This document shows positions 7,996-17,182 of a stretch of DNA of 64,000 nucleotides, in pieces. The DNA lies in contig JANQNX010000014.1 in the NCBI GenBank assembly GCA_028279365.1, positions 331,921 through 395,920 on the forward strand, given 5' to 3'. Numbering within the stretch: position 1 is the stretch's first letter; each line of letters opens with the position of its first letter. The translations under genes were made by a program, and so were the position numbers. The DNA is from Gammaproteobacteria bacterium (lineage in GTDB: Bacteria > Pseudomonadota > Gammaproteobacteria > Eutrophobiales > Eutrophobiaceae). The notes beneath the pieces were generated by a model. That model was not told the DNA's origin. It worked only from the letters and a program-made list of their open reading frames with translations, and did no database searches.

Positions 7996-9711
7996 ATGCA
8001 GCTAATGTACAAACTATTCTTTGTCAGTATCGCGACATTATTTATATCGACTCCGGTATTAGCGATGATTACCGTCAGCGCGGATCGAACGCCTGCCGTG
8101 ATAGATGAATCATTTCAGCTGGTGTTTTCCAGTGATAAAAATATTAGCGTAACACCAGACTTTAGCCCGTTAGAAAAGTCATTGACGATTTTGAATCGAA
8201 GCAACCAGAGTAGCACGCAAATTATCAATGGTCGTATGAGTACCTCGCAAAAATGGGTGCTGACTGTGTTACCGAACAAGATTGGTGATATCGTCATACC
8301 GGCAATTAACTTTGGCAATGAGACCTCACCGGTCAGTACGATTAAAGTTGTGGCTAATGCTTCTGCTGGCAAGTCATCGAATACCGATGATATCTTTGTT
8401 GAAGTCAGTGTCGATCAGCGAGCACCTTATGTGCAGGCGCAGGTGCTATATACGGTTAAATTGTTTCGTGCACTGAATACCACGAATTCTTCATTGTCTG
8501 ATCCCGAGATTATTGGTGGTCAGACAGTGATCAATCTATTGGGTGATGACAAAAGTTACCAGGTACAACGCAGCGGCAGACGCTATAGTGTCATCGAAAG
8601 ACAATATGCGGTATTTCCGCAAAACAGTGGTGAATTAACCATCGATCCAATCGTGTTTAAAGGGCAAACCGGTACGGCCGGTTTCTTTCGCTACGATCCC
8701 TTTGGGCCATCAGGCAAGACTATTGTCAGGCGTTCTGAAGCCATTTCTTTGACTGTTAAACCTATACCCGATGGGTTTACCGGTAGTAACTGGTTACCTG
8801 CCAGTCAATTAAGCATCCAGGAGCAGTGGTCTGTTGCGCCCGATAAATTAATTGAGGGTGAAGCCGTCACGCGTACATTAGTGATCAACGCCCAGGGACT
8901 TGCCGCCAGTCAGATACCTGAGATTACTGACACGATCCCGGATGGATTGAAACAATATCCGGATCAGCCGAAGTTTGAAGAAAGTCCGTCAGCAACAGGG
9001 CTAGCCGGTACCAGAAAACAAAAGCTGGCGTTAATCCCGACTAAAAGTGGAGTGATTACCTTGCCTGCGGTGAAATTACCCTGGTGGAATACGCAGACTG
9101 ATACGATGGAAATAGCTGAACTGCCTGAGCGAACGCTGACAGTTAAAGCAGCAGCAATGCAGCAGCAAACGCCTGTCAACAATTTACCGCAGCAAGATAT
9201 CCTGGTTGGTGATACTGATGACCAAGTAGCAAGCACATCAACAGTCGATAATGGCAAACAGATTGAAACAACTGAGAGCCTGATCTGGAAACTACTCAGC
9301 CTGATTTTTTTCCTGTTATGGCTGCTGACGATGCTGCTATGGATTCAGGCGAGAAAGAAAACGCCAGATAAAGTTAGTGCCAGGCAAACACAAACAACGA
9401 AGAAGCAGGACTATACGAAATTGCTGAAACAGGCATGCGATCAAAATAATGCAGCTGAAGCAAGACAGGCGCTTACCCATTGGGCCAATCAGCGCTGGCC
9501 TGATAAGCGTTTTACCAGCCTTTCGCAGCTTAAGGTGTTAGCGAATCCTGAGTTCCAGACCGCGCTGCAAGCACTTGATAGTGTGCTATACGGCAAACAG
9601 GATACTGATTGGAATGGTAAACAATTTTTTCAGCAGTTTTCTTCAGCCAGCTTTAATGAACAACAGCCAACTCACACGCAAGGCAAACTCGAACCTTTAT
9701 ATAAACTGTGA
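7996..9711 (+). CDS. BatD-like protein
   Basis: A 571-residue protein with a signal peptide (YKLFFVSIATLFISTPVLA, residues 5-23), a long beta-rich periplasmic part (MITVSADRTPAVIDESFQLVF, VSVDQRAPYVQAQVLYTVKL), one membrane helix near 430-455 (LLSLIFFLLWLLTMLLW) and a cytoplasmic tail of about 115 residues. This is the BatD (oxygen-tolerance) family layout and it is the expected last Bat gene after BatB. Ten bases separate it from batB, and the next gene starts inside its stop (GTGA). Two candidate starts (7996 and 8005) leave the signal peptide intact. The molecular role is unknown in the family. Confidence 0.88.
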   Translation: MQLMYKLFFVSIATLFISTPVLAMITVSADRTPAVIDESFQLVFSSDKNISVTPDFSPLEKSLTILNRSNQSSTQIINGRMSTSQKWVLTVLPNKIGDIVIPAINFGNETSPVSTIKVVANASAGKSSNTDDIFVEVSVDQRAPYVQAQVLYTVKLFRALNTTNSSLSDPEIIGGQTVINLLGDDKSYQVQRSGRRYSVIERQYAVFPQNSGELTIDPIVFKGQTGTAGFFRYDPFGPSGKTIVRRSEAISLTVKPIPDGFTGSNWLPASQLSIQEQWSVAPDKLIEGEAVTRTLVINAQGLAASQIPEITDTIPDGLKQYPDQPKFEESPSATGLAGTRKQKLALIPTKSGVITLPAVKLPWWNTQTDTMEIAELPERTLTVKAAAMQQQTPVNNLPQQDILVGDTDDQVASTSTVDNGKQIETTESLIWKLLSLIFFLLWLLTMLLWIQARKKTPDKVSARQTQTTKKQDYTKLLKQACDQNNAAEARQALTHWANQRWPDKRFTSLSQLKVLANPEFQTALQALDSVLYGKQDTDWNGKQFFQQFSSASFNEQQPTHTQGKLEPLYKL

Positions 9712-10049
9712 CGGAAACCTTAACCCGGCTCTACGCAATATTCACTCATGCTCAAACGTCATGGCTTATCAAACTGCTGCTGTTTTTATTGCTTGCTTAC
9801 ATCATTAGTCCGATCGACATTATTCCTGACTTTATTCCCGTCATTGGATTAGTGGATGAAATTATTCTGGTACCTGTTCTGCTGGGGGTGATATACAAGC
9901 TTGTGCCGAATCACATCAAGCAGGAGGTCACCAGTAGAGAAATCGATAGTCAAACGCGACAAAAACTTGTCATTACCGGAATCAGTATAAGTTTTTGTTG
10001 CTGGATGGTGATGGTGTTTATCGTTTGGTATGTCGTTTCAGTTATCTAG
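9708..10049 (+). CDS. DUF1232 (YkvA-type) small membrane protein
   Basis: A 113-residue protein beginning at GTG, overlapping the batD stop by four bases. It has the DUF1232 signature LLAYIISPIDIIPDFIPVIGLVDE (residues about 31-54), where membrane helices flank the SPIDxIPD-iPv-G-xDD/E loop, and a final helix (ISISFCCWMVMVFIVWYVV). DUF1232 proteins are small inner-membrane proteins of unknown function. Translational coupling suggests it belongs to the Bat operon. Its 3' end overlaps the convergent next gene by eight bases. Confidence 0.85.
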   Translation: MTETLTRLYAIFTHAQTSWLIKLLLFLLLAYIISPIDIIPDFIPVIGLVDEIILVPVLLGVIYKLVPNHIKQEVTSREIDSQTRQKLVITGISISFCCWMVMVFIVWYVVSVI

Positions 10050-10428
10050 CCCTTCGATCAATGCGCTTATGCCCATCTTTTTTGGGTTCGCTCTTAAACC
10101 AATCGGATACAGAGCTATCGTCATTATCCTCGTTATCCGTGTTGTTTTCAGTCAGCGTTTCTGCGCGGTTCTCTTTTACCTGCGTTACCGCATCCGGGTT
10201 AAGGCCAAATTCTTTTTTAAAGTAGGCTTCACAGGATTGCGTTGCCAGTTTTAATGCCTTTTCAGATTGGAATGCATCCATTTCTCCGACGACGTCTGAT
10301 TTTAATCTTGCCACCAGTGATATCGAATGGCGCATGCAAGCCTTGTCGATTTGTGTATTGAGTTCATTTGCCTGCAAGCTCGGTGTTAATAAAAGAAAGC
10401 TTAAAAATACGAGTAATGTTTTCATCAT
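10042..10428 (-). CDS. Small exported protein of unknown function
   Basis: A 128-residue protein with a clear signal peptide (MKTLLVFLSFLLLTPSLQA, cleavage probably after QANA-like residues near 20). The mature part has two cysteines about 36 residues apart (KACMRHS and QSCEAY) that could pair, then a low-complexity acidic stretch (NNTDNEDNDD) and a basic end, KKDGHKRIDRRAR. No family is recognised. It overlaps the DUF1232 gene tail to tail and lies nine bases after the DUF423 gene on the same strand. Confidence 0.6.
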   Translation of the reverse strand: MMKTLLVFLSFLLLTPSLQANELNTQIDKACMRHSISLVARLKSDVVGEMDAFQSEKALKLATQSCEAYFKKEFGLNPDAVTQVKENRAETLTENNTDNEDNDDSSVSDWFKSEPKKDGHKRIDRRAR

Positions 10429-10437
10429 TCTATCCGT

Positions 10438-10827
10438 TTATTGTTTAATCACTGCGACGCATAGGCTCGCCCAGGCCAGTATAAAGCATAGACCGCCGAT
10501 TGGCGTAATCATGCCCAGCCAGCGAAAATTGAGTATGCTCAGCAAATACAGGCTACCACAAAATATTGCCATGCCTGCCAGCATCAACCAGCCTGAGGAT
10601 TTTAGCCAGACATTGACTGGAAATTGTACGGCAATGATGCCAATCAATATCATTCCCAGCGCGTGGTAGAAATGATAGTCACTGCCTGTTTGATAAATCG
10701 TTAACAATTCTTCAGTCAGTCTTGCTTTCAGTGCATGTGCACCAAACGCACCGAGGATGACTGCCAGTATCGCATTGACAGAACCGAGCAACAGGAACAG
10801 TTTTGCCGTTGTATTTATCGTGTTCAC
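10438..10827 (-). CDS. DUF423 (YgdD-type) small inner-membrane protein
   Basis: A 129-residue protein with four predicted membrane helices. The signature near the start, AVILGAFGAHALKARL, followed by YHFYHALGMILIGI, is diagnostic of the DUF423 family (E. coli YgdD), whose function is unknown. Its ATG overlaps the stop of the preceding methyltransferase-like gene by four bases, so the genes are coupled. Confidence 0.88.
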   Translation of the reverse strand: MNTINTTAKLFLLLGSVNAILAVILGAFGAHALKARLTEELLTIYQTGSDYHFYHALGMILIGIIAVQFPVNVWLKSSGWLMLAGMAIFCGSLYLLSILNFRWLGMITPIGGLCFILAWASLCVAVIKQ

Positions 10828-11624
10828 AATTTAACAAAACGTAGCGTCATGCGATCACTTTCACCGATGGCGCTATATTTTTCCCGGTTGTTATCTTTTT
10901 CACGGTAAGACGGCGGTAACGACCAAACGCCTTCTTTATAATCTTTGGTGTCCTTAGGGTTGGCATTGACTTCTGATTTTGCCACTAGCTCAAAACCGAT
11001 ATCTTCTAATAGTTTGATTAAATAGGATTCCGGTACATAGCCTTTTTCAGCAGATTGCTTATGGTCGCTACCCGCTGCAGCTCGGTGTTGGACCACACCG
11101 AGTACCCCACCTTTCTTTAATACACGATGGAATGATTGGTAAATCTGTTCGATACCGCCATAGCGTATCCAGTTATGCGTATTGCGAAAGGTCACCACCA
11201 TATCCTGTGACTCATCAGCAACATCATTAAGATAACCGTTCTGTTCAAATACCACAGTATTAACATCGCCATAGAGGGTCTTGTTTGAATTCATTAACTC
11301 TTCGAAAGCCATGTGCACACTGCGTAAATAATCACTGGGATGATTAGCGCCGAAACTGGCGGCAGTCAATTTACCGCTGTCTTTAAGATAAGGCGCCAAT
11401 ATTTCGGTATACCAGCCGCGTCCTGGCAGAATTTCAAGTACCTGCATATCGGGTTTGATACCAAAAAACGCCAGGGTTTCCAGCGGATGGCGGAAACTGT
11501 CACGTGCAGTATTTTTTGCATTTCGATGGTCCGCATTAACGGCCGCTTTTAATGTGGCATGCTCGTCAGCCTGCACTGAACCAATCAATAGAAAGGCGAA
11601 AAAAAGTAAACCGATTTTTTTCAT
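10824..11624 (-). CDS. Methyltransferase-fold protein with a signal peptide (COG4798-like)
   Basis: A 266-residue protein read from ATG at 11624, preceded by AAGGAGT; the frame is open further upstream but that lies in the previous gene. The N-terminus MKKIGLLFFAFLLIGSVQA is a good signal peptide. The mature protein has a class I methyltransferase fold: MQVLEILPGRGWYTEILAPYL (motif I, with LPGRG in place of the usual GxGxG), MVVTFRNTHNWI and LKKGGVLGVVQHRA. Such proteins form a known family annotated as predicted methyltransferases, yet S-adenosylmethionine is not expected in the periplasm, so real activity is uncertain. It is in a minus-strand operon with a small exported protein and DUF423. 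Confidence 0.75.
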   Translation of the reverse strand: MKKIGLLFFAFLLIGSVQADEHATLKAAVNADHRNAKNTARDSFRHPLETLAFFGIKPDMQVLEILPGRGWYTEILAPYLKDSGKLTAASFGANHPSDYLRSVHMAFEELMNSNKTLYGDVNTVVFEQNGYLNDVADESQDMVVTFRNTHNWIRYGGIEQIYQSFHRVLKKGGVLGVVQHRAAAGSDHKQSAEKGYVPESYLIKLLEDIGFELVAKSEVNANPKDTKDYKEGVWSLPPSYREKDNNREKYSAIGESDRMTLRFVKL

Positions 11625-11628
11625 GTAA

Positions 11629-11988
11629 TTACTCCTTATTAATGAATAATGGTAGTTCTCTACCGCCATAATGATGAACGGAGTCATAAGCGCGAATAAT
11701 AACCTTATCGATATTGTCTGGGATGACAACAGTTGCTGAACGGGTAAACGGCTGTTCCTTTACATGCGGATGTCGTAATACGCGCACTCCCAGAACATTC
11801 CCGTCAGTATCAAGCACCTGCCAGCTCTGGACATAATGATCCCAACCTTCATCCTCATGCTTTACCGTGACACTGAATCGATAGAACTCCCCGCCCAGGG
11901 CTTCAACTTCAGCCGCAATCACATCGGCCTCACCTGCATGAGATAGAAAACTCAGGGTAATAATCAGATAAAACAAGGCAAAGCGCAT
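11629..11988 (-). CDS. Small exported protein of unknown function
   Basis: A 119-residue protein with a signal peptide (RFALFYLIITLSFLSHAGEA). The mature part looks beta-rich: FYRFSVTVKHEDEGWDHYVQ, VLGVRVLRHPHVKEQPFTRS, then IIRAYDSVHHYGGRELPLF. I recall similar small periplasmic proteins with the GWDHY and HPHxxEQPFTRS motifs in proteobacteria but cannot name a function. It lies four bases upstream of the exported methyltransferase-like gene, so the two are probably co-expressed. Confidence 0.65.
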   Translation of the reverse strand: MRFALFYLIITLSFLSHAGEADVIAAEVEALGGEFYRFSVTVKHEDEGWDHYVQSWQVLDTDGNVLGVRVLRHPHVKEQPFTRSATVVIPDNIDKVIIRAYDSVHHYGGRELPLFINKE

Positions 11989-12031
11989 TCGGTTCTGCTA
12001 TAACGTCAATAATTAAAATAAGTGTCTCATT

Positions 12032-12520
12032 ATGGACAAGACCGAACAACCACGAGTTCCTGTAACCTTGCTTCGCAACCCACTGCATTTATTGTCGCTA
12101 GGACTTGGCAGTGGGCTATCACCAAAGATGCCCGGTACTGTCGGTACGGTTGTGGGCGTTGGTCTTTATCTAATGTTGCCTTTATCAAATTGGCAGCTTT
12201 ATCTAGGTATTGTTGCCATCGCATTTGTCCTGGGCGTTTTTCTCTGTGGTTACACTGCCAAGGCGTTGGATGTGCATGATCACCCTGGCATTGTTTGGGA
12301 TGAGATCGTGGGTTATTGGATAACCATGCTAATGGTTCCTGCTACGTGGGTCTGGATTGGTGTCGGCTTTTTATTATTTCGCTTGTTTGATATCTGGAAA
12401 CCCTGGCCGATTTCGTTGGCTGATAAACACGTCTCTGGTGGTTTTGGTATCATGCTGGACGACTTGATTGCGGCACTATTTTCACTATTAATCATTCAAA
12501 TAATGCTTTATTTGTTATAA
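12032..12520 (+). CDS. pgpA: Phosphatidylglycerophosphatase A
   Basis: A 162-residue polytopic inner-membrane protein of the PgpA family, which dephosphorylates phosphatidylglycerophosphate to phosphatidylglycerol. Visible family motifs are GLGSGLSPKMPGTVGT near residue 30, HDHPGIVWDEIVGYWI in the middle (acidic metal or catalytic residues) and the ending GGFGIMLDDLIAALFS. Four membrane helices are apparent. Length is typical. In many gammaproteobacteria pgpA follows thiL; here it is a single gene divergent from the small exported protein. Confidence 0.92.
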   Translation: MDKTEQPRVPVTLLRNPLHLLSLGLGSGLSPKMPGTVGTVVGVGLYLMLPLSNWQLYLGIVAIAFVLGVFLCGYTAKALDVHDHPGIVWDEIVGYWITMLMVPATWVWIGVGFLLFRLFDIWKPWPISLADKHVSGGFGIMLDDLIAALFSLLIIQIMLYLL

Positions 12521-12575
12521 AGTTAGCGCATTCTTTTCAAGCATAGGCTAGATAAATCAAACGGTGAATCTAAGC

Positions 12576-13187
12576 ATGTCAGAGTCTTTCCCAAAATTAT
12601 TCGCTTTCGCTTTGCTTTGCTTACTGTCGTTAAACGCACATGCTGACATATACAAATATGTGGATAAACATGGTCGCGTCATCCTGACAGATAAACCGAC
12701 GCATAGTGGTTATAAGCGATTGGTAAAAACCTGGAAGGGTTGGGAAGAAGAAAAGAAATTACCGAAAAATTTCAACTGGAAAAAGAACCAGCAGAAGTAT
12801 GATCCGACTATTCGTAGCGTGGCAAGAATGTACCAGTTACCACATGCGTTGGTACATGCAGTGATTACTGCCGAATCCTCCTATGACCCGAATGCCATAT
12901 CCAAGGCAGGGGCAGTGGGTTTAATGCAACTGATGCCGGAAACGGCGAAACAATACGGCGTCAGTAATCGTCGCGATCCAAAAGAAAATATCTTTGGTGG
13001 TTCACGTTACCTTCGCTATCTGCTGCAATTGTTTAACAATAATTTGCAGTTAGCACTTGCAGCTTACAATGCAGGAGAAGGAACAGTTAAGCGTTATGGT
13101 TACAAGATCCCTCCTTATAAAGAAACACAGAATTACGTCAAGAAAGTCATCAAGTATTATCAGCAATACAAAAGCACGATGAGTTAA
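12576..13187 (+). CDS. Lytic transglycosylase (SLT domain) with N-terminal DUF4124-like segment
   Basis: A 203-residue exported peptidoglycan lytic transglycosylase. After a signal peptide (LFAFALLCLLSLNAHA) comes DIYKYVDKHGRVILTDKP, a DUF4124-like segment, then the SLT domain: VHAVITAESSYDPNAISKAG (catalytic Glu in AES), GLMQLMPETAKQYGV, and ALAAYNAGEGTVKRYG. These enzymes cleave the glycan strand with formation of 1,6-anhydromuropeptides in the periplasm. A GTG at 12564 is possible, but GGTGA stands eight bases before the ATG at 12576, which is preferred. The compact size suggests an MltE/Slt-like accessory enzyme. Confidence 0.88.
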   Translation: MSESFPKLFAFALLCLLSLNAHADIYKYVDKHGRVILTDKPTHSGYKRLVKTWKGWEEEKKLPKNFNWKKNQQKYDPTIRSVARMYQLPHALVHAVITAESSYDPNAISKAGAVGLMQLMPETAKQYGVSNRRDPKENIFGGSRYLRYLLQLFNNNLQLALAAYNAGEGTVKRYGYKIPPYKETQNYVKKVIKYYQQYKSTMS

Positions 13188-13229
13188 CGGTTTTTGAGTA
13201 TCACTTAACTCTGTTTACAGGATTACCAA

Positions 13230-13667
13230 ATGTCAGATGAGATTGAATTAACTGGTATTTGTCTCTGTAAAAAAATCCGCATTACAGTAAAGCATGCCAG
13301 CAGATTTATCGGTGCTTGTCATTGTAAAACCTGTCGACAGTGGAGCAGTGCCCCATTACTGGAAGTTGATTGTGGCACTGAGGTTGAAATCGAGGGTAAT
13401 GAAGCCTTATCGATCTACCAATCCTCCAACTGGGCGGAGCGTGGTTTTTGCTCGCAATGTGGTACGCATCTTTTTTATCGATTAAAAGCTGTACAGCATT
13501 ACATCATGCCTGCCGGTCTGTTTGATGGCGATAATGCGTTTGTTTTTACTAAACAAGTCTTTATCGAGGAAAAACCTGAATATTACTGTTTTGCGAATCA
13601 AACCACTGAGATGATCGGTGATGATTCGATTCAGGAATACATCGATGCCAGTTGTGATAGAGAATAG
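13230..13667 (+). CDS. GFA family (glutathione-dependent formaldehyde-activating-like) zinc protein
   Basis: A 145-residue protein of the GFA/CENP-V fold. Zinc ligands are visible as CLCKKI (C-x-C), CHCKTC after GA, and FCSQCGTHLFYR. The family is named after a glutathione-formaldehyde adduct-forming enzyme, but most members have no proven reaction. It is preceded by a weak GGA site and stands alone between the transglycosylase and the RNA methylase genes. Confidence 0.85.
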   Translation: MSDEIELTGICLCKKIRITVKHASRFIGACHCKTCRQWSSAPLLEVDCGTEVEIEGNEALSIYQSSNWAERGFCSQCGTHLFYRLKAVQHYIMPAGLFDGDNAFVFTKQVFIEEKPEYYCFANQTTEMIGDDSIQEYIDASCDRE

Positions 13668-13747
13668 TCTATCCAACTACAATGTTAATAAAATCAATAT
13701 AAAGAAAGTCGAAAGCTACATCTCATATCATTGATTAAATTGAAACC

Positions 13748-14215
13748 ATGTCACGTATCAAACAAATAGAAGAAGATTACGGTTTTTTCGGAATCGGTAT
13801 CGTTAATCATTCGGATGAAGTGAATATTGGTACGTTATGGCGTTCTGCTTATCTATTAGGTGCCAGTTTTATTTTCACTGTAGACAAAAAATACAAAAAA
13901 CAGGATAGCGATGTCACCAAGGCATGGACACGTATTCCACTCTATCACTATAAAACATTTGATGAGTTAACAACAAACTTACCTTATTCAACCCAGCTTA
14001 TTGCGGTGGAGATGGGCGAAGATTCAATACCGATAGAGGATTTCTCTCATCCACCCAGAGCGATTTATTTATTGGGCAGTGAAATTAGCGGCTTATCAAA
14101 AAGTCTGATGGAGAGGTGCCAATCTGTAATTAAGCTTCCGGGCGAATTTTCATTAAATGTGTCAGTTACAGGGAGTATCGTAATGTACGACAGAAAAATT
14201 AAATCGAAGTTATAA
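13748..14215 (+). CDS. TrmH/SpoU family RNA 2'-O-methyltransferase
   Basis: A 155-residue SPOUT-class methyltransferase. The trefoil-knot motifs are seen: GIVNHSDEVNIGTLWRSAYL (motif 1, N-x-G-x-x-R), AIYLLGSEISGLSKSLME (motif 2, LGxExxGL) and NVSVTGSIVMYDR (motif 3, N-S-x/A-x-G-x-x-x-Y). Size equals the minimal SpoU domain as in TrmL, which methylates the wobble base ribose of tRNA-Leu. Motif 3 is slightly unusual (VTGS for the common NVAVA). The exact RNA target is not deducible. Confidence 0.85.
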   Translation: MSRIKQIEEDYGFFGIGIVNHSDEVNIGTLWRSAYLLGASFIFTVDKKYKKQDSDVTKAWTRIPLYHYKTFDELTTNLPYSTQLIAVEMGEDSIPIEDFSHPPRAIYLLGSEISGLSKSLMERCQSVIKLPGEFSLNVSVTGSIVMYDRKIKSKL

Positions 14216-14222
14216 ATTATTG

Positions 14223-15824
14223 TCAGGTTTTGAATTTATCTACCGATTGATTCAGGTTATTGGCTAATTCACCCATCATCGACGCACTGTCGCGAGTCTC
14301 CTGACTACATTCAAATACCGAATCGCCGACTGATTTAAACTGATCCACTTCTGAACGCATGGCAATCACCTGATTACGCGAATCATTGGCTAAGGTCGCC
14401 ACTACTTCACTCTCGTCACTTAAAGAGAGTATGGTGGTTTTAATTTGTGACAGCGACTCGACTGTTTGTTTTGCAAGACTTACCGCTTTATTTGCCTGCG
14501 ATTCATTGTTTTCCATCGAATCAACAACCTTCGATATTGATGAAACAATGGTCTCTAACATGCTGTTGATTTCATTGGTTGAATCATGCGTTCGTGTCGC
14601 TAGTGTTCTGACTTCGTCAGCTACCACTGCAAAGCCTCTGCCTGATTCCCCCGCTCTGGCGGCTTCTATGGCCGCATTCAATGCCAGTAGATTGGTTTGC
14701 TCCGCAATTTCGGCAATGGTGCCAACGACGATAGAAACCTGATCGCCGGATGACTTTAATTGATTCAACATTTCGGAGGAATGCTCAATATCATTAGCCA
14801 AAGATGCAATCCCTTCTGATGTTTCTTCCACTTCCTGTGCCCCCCGATGTACTTCATCAGCACCGCGTTTTGCAATATCCGAAGCACCATGTGAACGCTC
14901 GAAGCTTTGTTCAATTTGCTGTTCCAACGCAAACATTTTTTCTACGATATATTCAATGCGGCTATGCAGTTTTTTAACTTGTGTATCTGCCTGCTCAGAC
15001 GAATTTCCCAATACCGAAACAAGCGAGCAGATATCGTTTGCTACCGTTCTGACTTCTTTAAGGCCCTCGTTAAATGCAGTAAGTAAACGGTTAACGCTTT
15101 GTGCGGCATCTCCAATTTCGTCGTTTGATACTTCTGGGACGCTAACAGTCAGGTCATAATTTTGCGCAACGGTATCGAGCTCTGATGATAGATTAACTAT
15201 CGGGTTAGCAATTTGCTTTCTGGTATAAAAATAGGCGAGAGCAGTAAAGGCAATTACTGATAATAGTAAAGCAACTATGAATAGCCGAATTTTACCAATA
15301 TCAGTGTTGATTCCTGCTGATGCGATCTCGGTATTATCATGAATCATGTCCTGCAAATGCATAAATTCTTCGTTAAGTGCCGAAGATTTTTTATCCATGC
15401 TGGCAAGCACTTCTCTGGCGGCATCCCAATTTACGCGCGACTTTGTCATTGTCGTTTCAAGTGCCACTAATTCAGCCAGCAATTGTTCTGCGTTTTTCAG
15501 GACATCTCCACGAATAGAATAACCAGCCAGGTTTCCATCGCTTGACAGGTTTCGCGTAATAGTTTGTTGCCCTTGTTTGAGACGTTTATTAAAGCTTTCG
15601 GCATTAAGCGTTGTGCCATAAAGAGCATAAGCATCAATTTGTAACTTATCGAGTATATTTTTTGTCTCCTGAATCGTAAGAAACTCGGGTAATGTACTAT
15701 CTCTGAAAAGATTAGACTGATGCTTAACATTATTAGTAGCGACAAATAAAACTGCGGAAGCGACAACTGTCGCTAGCAATACCAGAAGATAGCCTGCGAG
15801 GGCTTTTTTGCTTATTGAATTCAT
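14223..15824 (-). CDS. Methyl-accepting chemotaxis protein
   Basis: A 533-residue transmembrane chemoreceptor. The first membrane helix is at about 9-29, a periplasmic four-helix-type sensor domain follows (about 30-180), the second helix is near 183-202, then a HAMP domain (about 203-260, with [20 protein letters not shown]) and a long signalling coiled coil. The conserved hairpin tip reads [20 protein letters not shown] followed by [12 protein letters not shown]. It passes ligand signals to CheA/CheW. No CheR-docking pentapeptide is seen at the end (QSVDKFKT). It is an orphan receptor here; the ligand is unknown. Confidence 0.92.
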   Translation of the reverse strand: MNSISKKALAGYLLVLLATVVASAVLFVATNNVKHQSNLFRDSTLPEFLTIQETKNILDKLQIDAYALYGTTLNAESFNKRLKQGQQTITRNLSSDGNLAGYSIRGDVLKNAEQLLAELVALETTMTKSRVNWDAAREVLASMDKKSSALNEEFMHLQDMIHDNTEIASAGINTDIGKIRLFIVALLLSVIAFTALAYFYTRKQIANPIVNLSSELDTVAQNYDLTVSVPEVSNDEIGDAAQSVNRLLTAFNEGLKEVRTVANDICSLVSVLGNSSEQADTQVKKLHSRIEYIVEKMFALEQQIEQSFERSHGASDIAKRGADEVHRGAQEVEETSEGIASLANDIEHSSEMLNQLKSSGDQVSIVVGTIAEIAEQTNLLALNAAIEAARAGESGRGFAVVADEVRTLATRTHDSTNEINSMLETIVSSISKVVDSMENNESQANKAVSLAKQTVESLSQIKTTILSLSDESEVVATLANDSRNQVIAMRSEVDQFKSVGDSVFECSQETRDSASMMGELANNLNQSVDKFKT

Positions 15825-15922
15825 TATGCTGTCTCGCTCAGGAACAGAATTAGGCTGCTTGTTTGTTGGATATCTCTATATCGGTAGATATTCTTCAGGC
15901 TTTAATCCACATGCACATCATT

Positions 15923-15953
15923 CTGAAACAAAACTGACATTAAACTTTAATAT
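15923..15953 (+). promoter_or_regulatory. Candidate Pho box and -10 element for btaAB
   Basis: CTGAAAC at 15923-15929 and CTGACAT at 15934-15940 form two direct 7-mers separated by AAAA, matching the PhoB box layout (CTGTCAT, 4 A/T bases, CTGTCAT) at 4/7 and 6/7 positions. A -10-like TAATAT follows at 15948-15953. The position, about 50 bases before the btaA ATG, is right for PhoB activation. In alphaproteobacteria betaine-lipid genes are known to respond to phosphate limitation. Sequence match seen; regulation inferred. Confidence 0.45.
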
Positions 15954-15999
15954 AGGTCTAGTGAAATAAGCGCATTCTCATCAAGAGGTTGTTACACTT

Positions 16000-17172
16000 A
16001 TGACTCGAGCGCACAGCAAGTCACTGTTCAAACGTACTAACGATCTACTTTTCAAAACCGTTCACAACCGTTCTCTTATCTACAATGCCAGTTGGGAAGA
16101 TCCACGTATCGACCGGCAGTTACTCAATCTGGATGCAGATAGTCAGGTAGTGGTGCTGACCAGTGCCGGTTGTAATGTCCTCGATTATTTACTGGATAGT
16201 CCGGCTGCAATCAATGCGGTTGATGTCAATCCGCGGCAAAATGCTTTGCTGAACTTAAAACTCGCCTTGATTAAACGCGGCGATTACGATGATTTATTCG
16301 AGATGTTTGGTAAAGGCTCGCATACCGAGTTCGATAATATTTATCGGGATACCAAACAATACCTCAGCCAACAAGATATCGAATTCTGGAATAAAAAAAT
16401 CAAATACTTCGACGAGGATAGTAAAAAGAAGAGTTTTTACTATTACGGTACGTCTGGTTTATTAGCCTGGATCATTACGCGCTATCTCTCCCGTAACCCT
16501 GAATTAAAAGCAGAGATGTTCAGTTTGTTTGATACCAATACACTTGAGGAACAGACTGAGATTTACGATCGTATCGAACCGATGCTGTGGGGTAAGTTTA
16601 TGTCTTGGCTGGTTCGGCAATCTTTTGTATTAACACTGGCGGGTGTGCCTGAGCCGCAAATCCGATTGATTAAAAATCAATACCCTGGTGGCGTCGGTGG
16701 TTTTATCAGCGATAAATTACGGCATGTGTTTACGCAAATACTGGCACAGGATAATTATTTCTGGCATGTCTACATTACCGGTTCCTACTCGACGCATTGT
16801 TGCCCGAATTATCTAAAGGCTGAAAATTTCGCCACGTTGCAAAAAAATGTCGACAATGTGCATACGCATAATTCATCCGTGACCGAATTTCTCAAGCAAA
16901 ACCCCGGTCACTATTCTCATTTTATCTTGCTTGATCATCAGGATTGGCTGGCACAACACGATCCAGCTGCACTCGAAGAGGAGTGGCAGATGATCATGCA
17001 AAACAGTTTGCCCGGCACAAAGATACTAATGCGCTCTGCGGCGACTGAAGTGAATTTTCTTCCAACATTTGTCACAGACTCGCTGCGTTTCTTTCCCGAA
17101 ATGACCGACGCTTTGCATCCCACTGATCGCGTTGGTACTTACGGTAGTTTAACTTTTGCAGAAGTCGTATGA
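16000..17172 (+). CDS. btaA: BtaA-like S-adenosylmethionine:diacylglycerol 3-amino-3-carboxypropyltransferase (DUF3419)
   Basis: A 390-residue protein of the DUF3419/BtaA family. BtaA moves the 3-amino-3-carboxypropyl group of S-adenosylmethionine onto diacylglycerol to give diacylglyceryl-homoserine, the first step to the phosphorus-free betaine lipid DGTS. Family motifs are VHNRSLIYNASWEDPRID near residue 25, VVLTSAGCNVLDYLLDSP, AINAVDVNPRQNALLNLKLA, and the later NPGHYSHFILLDHQDWL. The next gene, ten bases on, is a methyltransferase that fits BtaB. A candidate Pho box lies upstream. Together these make the assignment strong. It acts at the inner membrane face. Confidence 0.88.
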   Translation: MTRAHSKSLFKRTNDLLFKTVHNRSLIYNASWEDPRIDRQLLNLDADSQVVVLTSAGCNVLDYLLDSPAAINAVDVNPRQNALLNLKLALIKRGDYDDLFEMFGKGSHTEFDNIYRDTKQYLSQQDIEFWNKKIKYFDEDSKKKSFYYYGTSGLLAWIITRYLSRNPELKAEMFSLFDTNTLEEQTEIYDRIEPMLWGKFMSWLVRQSFVLTLAGVPEPQIRLIKNQYPGGVGGFISDKLRHVFTQILAQDNYFWHVYITGSYSTHCCPNYLKAENFATLQKNVDNVHTHNSSVTEFLKQNPGHYSHFILLDHQDWLAQHDPAALEEEWQMIMQNSLPGTKILMRSAATEVNFLPTFVTDSLRFFPEMTDALHPTDRVGTYGSLTFAEVV

Positions 17173-17182
17173 GGTACCAAGT

